Source of the DNA: an uncultured Dysosmobacter sp. | Lineage (GTDB): Bacteria; Bacillota; Clostridia; Oscillospirales; Oscillospiraceae | Assembly (NCBI GenBank): GCA_934597465.1 | Contig: CAKTSC010000129.1 | Location: 1 to 5,090, forward strand | DNA length: 5,090 bases | Direction: 5' to 3' | Shown: positions 4,677 to 5,090 of the stretch, one piece after another | Position numbering within the stretch: position 1 is the stretch's first letter | Layout: every line of letters begins with the position of its first letter | Notes under the pieces: model-generated | Seen by the model: the letters and a program-made list of their open reading frames with translations, nothing else | Told to the model about the DNA's origin: nothing | Databases searched by the model: none | Program-made: the position numbers and the translations under genes

Positions 4677-5090
4677 AGCAGCTGCAATGGGGCTGGGTCT
4701 CCGCTACCTCGCCGTAGAGGGCCCAGGTGTTGCTGGCGGTGATCCTGGCCTGGACGAAGCGGCCGATGAGGCTCTCATCGCCCTTCAGGCGGACGAGGCG
4801 GTTGCCCTCGGTGCGGGAGGAGAGGGGGTAAGCGTCGTCGCCGCTCTTGCCGTCCACGAGAACCCGGACGGTTCTGCCGATGTAGGCGGCGTGGATCTGG
4901 GCGCTCCTGGCATTCTGGACGGCCAGGAGGCGGTCAAACCAGACCTGCTTTTCCTCCTTTGTGGCCGGATCCGGCATGGCGGCGGCTTTGGTGCCGGGGC
5001 GGGGGGAATAGAGGAAGGTGAAGAGGGCGTCGAAGCCCACCTCCTCCACGAGAGACACGGTATCCATGGCCTCGGCCTCGGTCTCGCCGG
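4675..5090 (-). CDS. miaB: MiaB, tRNA 2-methylthio-N6-isopentenyladenosine methylthiotransferase, C-terminal part (5' end outside window)
   Basis: The visible 137 residues are the C-terminal part of MiaB. This radical-SAM enzyme adds a methylthio group to i6A37 of tRNAs that read codons starting with U; it acts in the cytoplasm and uses two [4Fe-4S] clusters. The reading frame is open to the window edge and begins with GETEAEAMDTV, the family's GETE motif at the end of the radical-SAM barrel. FTFLYSPRPGTKAA follows, which is the conserved F-x-YSPRPGT-A block that precedes the TRAM domain. The last 65 or so residues (from IGRTVRVLVDG, through YPLSSRTEGNRLV and IGRFVQARI, to TWALYGE) fit a TRAM RNA-binding domain. 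The ATG at 5065-5067 is internal and not the start. The cluster-binding cysteines of the N-terminal half lie outside the window. The protein ends in PHCSC, a small cysteine-containing tail. The stop codon overlaps the ribosome binding site of the next gene. The assignment to MiaB over the related MtaB or RimO rests on the YSPRPGT motif and on mutS downstream. Confidence 0.93.
   Translation of the reverse strand, partial: GETEAEAMDTVSLVEEVGFDALFTFLYSPRPGTKAAAMPDPATKEEKQVWFDRLLAVQNARSAQIHAAYIGRTVRVLVDGKSGDDAYPLSSRTEGNRLVRLKGDESLIGRFVQARITASNTWALYGEVAETQPHCSC

Overview
The window is GC-rich (sampled 60-base rows of the large gene run from 72 to 78 % GC). It carries a minus-strand gene run that reads from right to left: the end of miaB, a small GIY-YIG nuclease gene, mutS, and a CPBP (CAAX-type) membrane protease gene. 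The neighbouring miaB and mutS, strong Shine-Dalgarno sites, high GC and the hairpin-repeat families present together suggest a high-GC Clostridia member, most likely of the Oscillospiraceae (Oscillibacter/Flavonifractor-like). That placement is inference from context and not from a marker gene.

Layout, from the right edge leftwards along transcription. 5090-4675 is the C-terminal part of MiaB (tRNA ms2i6A37 methylthiotransferase), cut by the window edge. 4668-4378 is a 96-aa GIY-YIG protein that starts 6 bases after miaB and is about 54 % GC, clearly lower than its neighbours. 4377-4217 is a 161-base spacer holding two inverted copies of a palindromic repeat. 4216-1616 is a complete mutS that starts at a TTG behind a near-perfect Shine-Dalgarno. 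1611-904 is a CPBP-family intramembrane protease gene that begins 4 bases after the mutS stop and is probably translationally coupled to it.

Positions 1-903 hold no credible gene. They are a patchwork of hairpin-forming repeats: two inverted copies of the same palindromic repeat found upstream of mutS, five copies of a second family (GTAGGGGC followed by a stem whose inner arms differ between copies but always pair), a double-hairpin element, and several single hairpins. The open frames that cross this region are repeat sequence or antisense to the protease gene.

miaB and mutS are both fidelity genes (tRNA modification and mismatch repair) and often neighbours in Clostridia. The nuclease gene and its repeat pair look like a later insertion between them. 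The most interesting sequence-level result is that both repeat families vary in a compensatory way, so base-paired structure appears to be conserved. One of them lies next to a nuclease gene of foreign composition, which raises an unproven possibility of a repeat and nuclease association.
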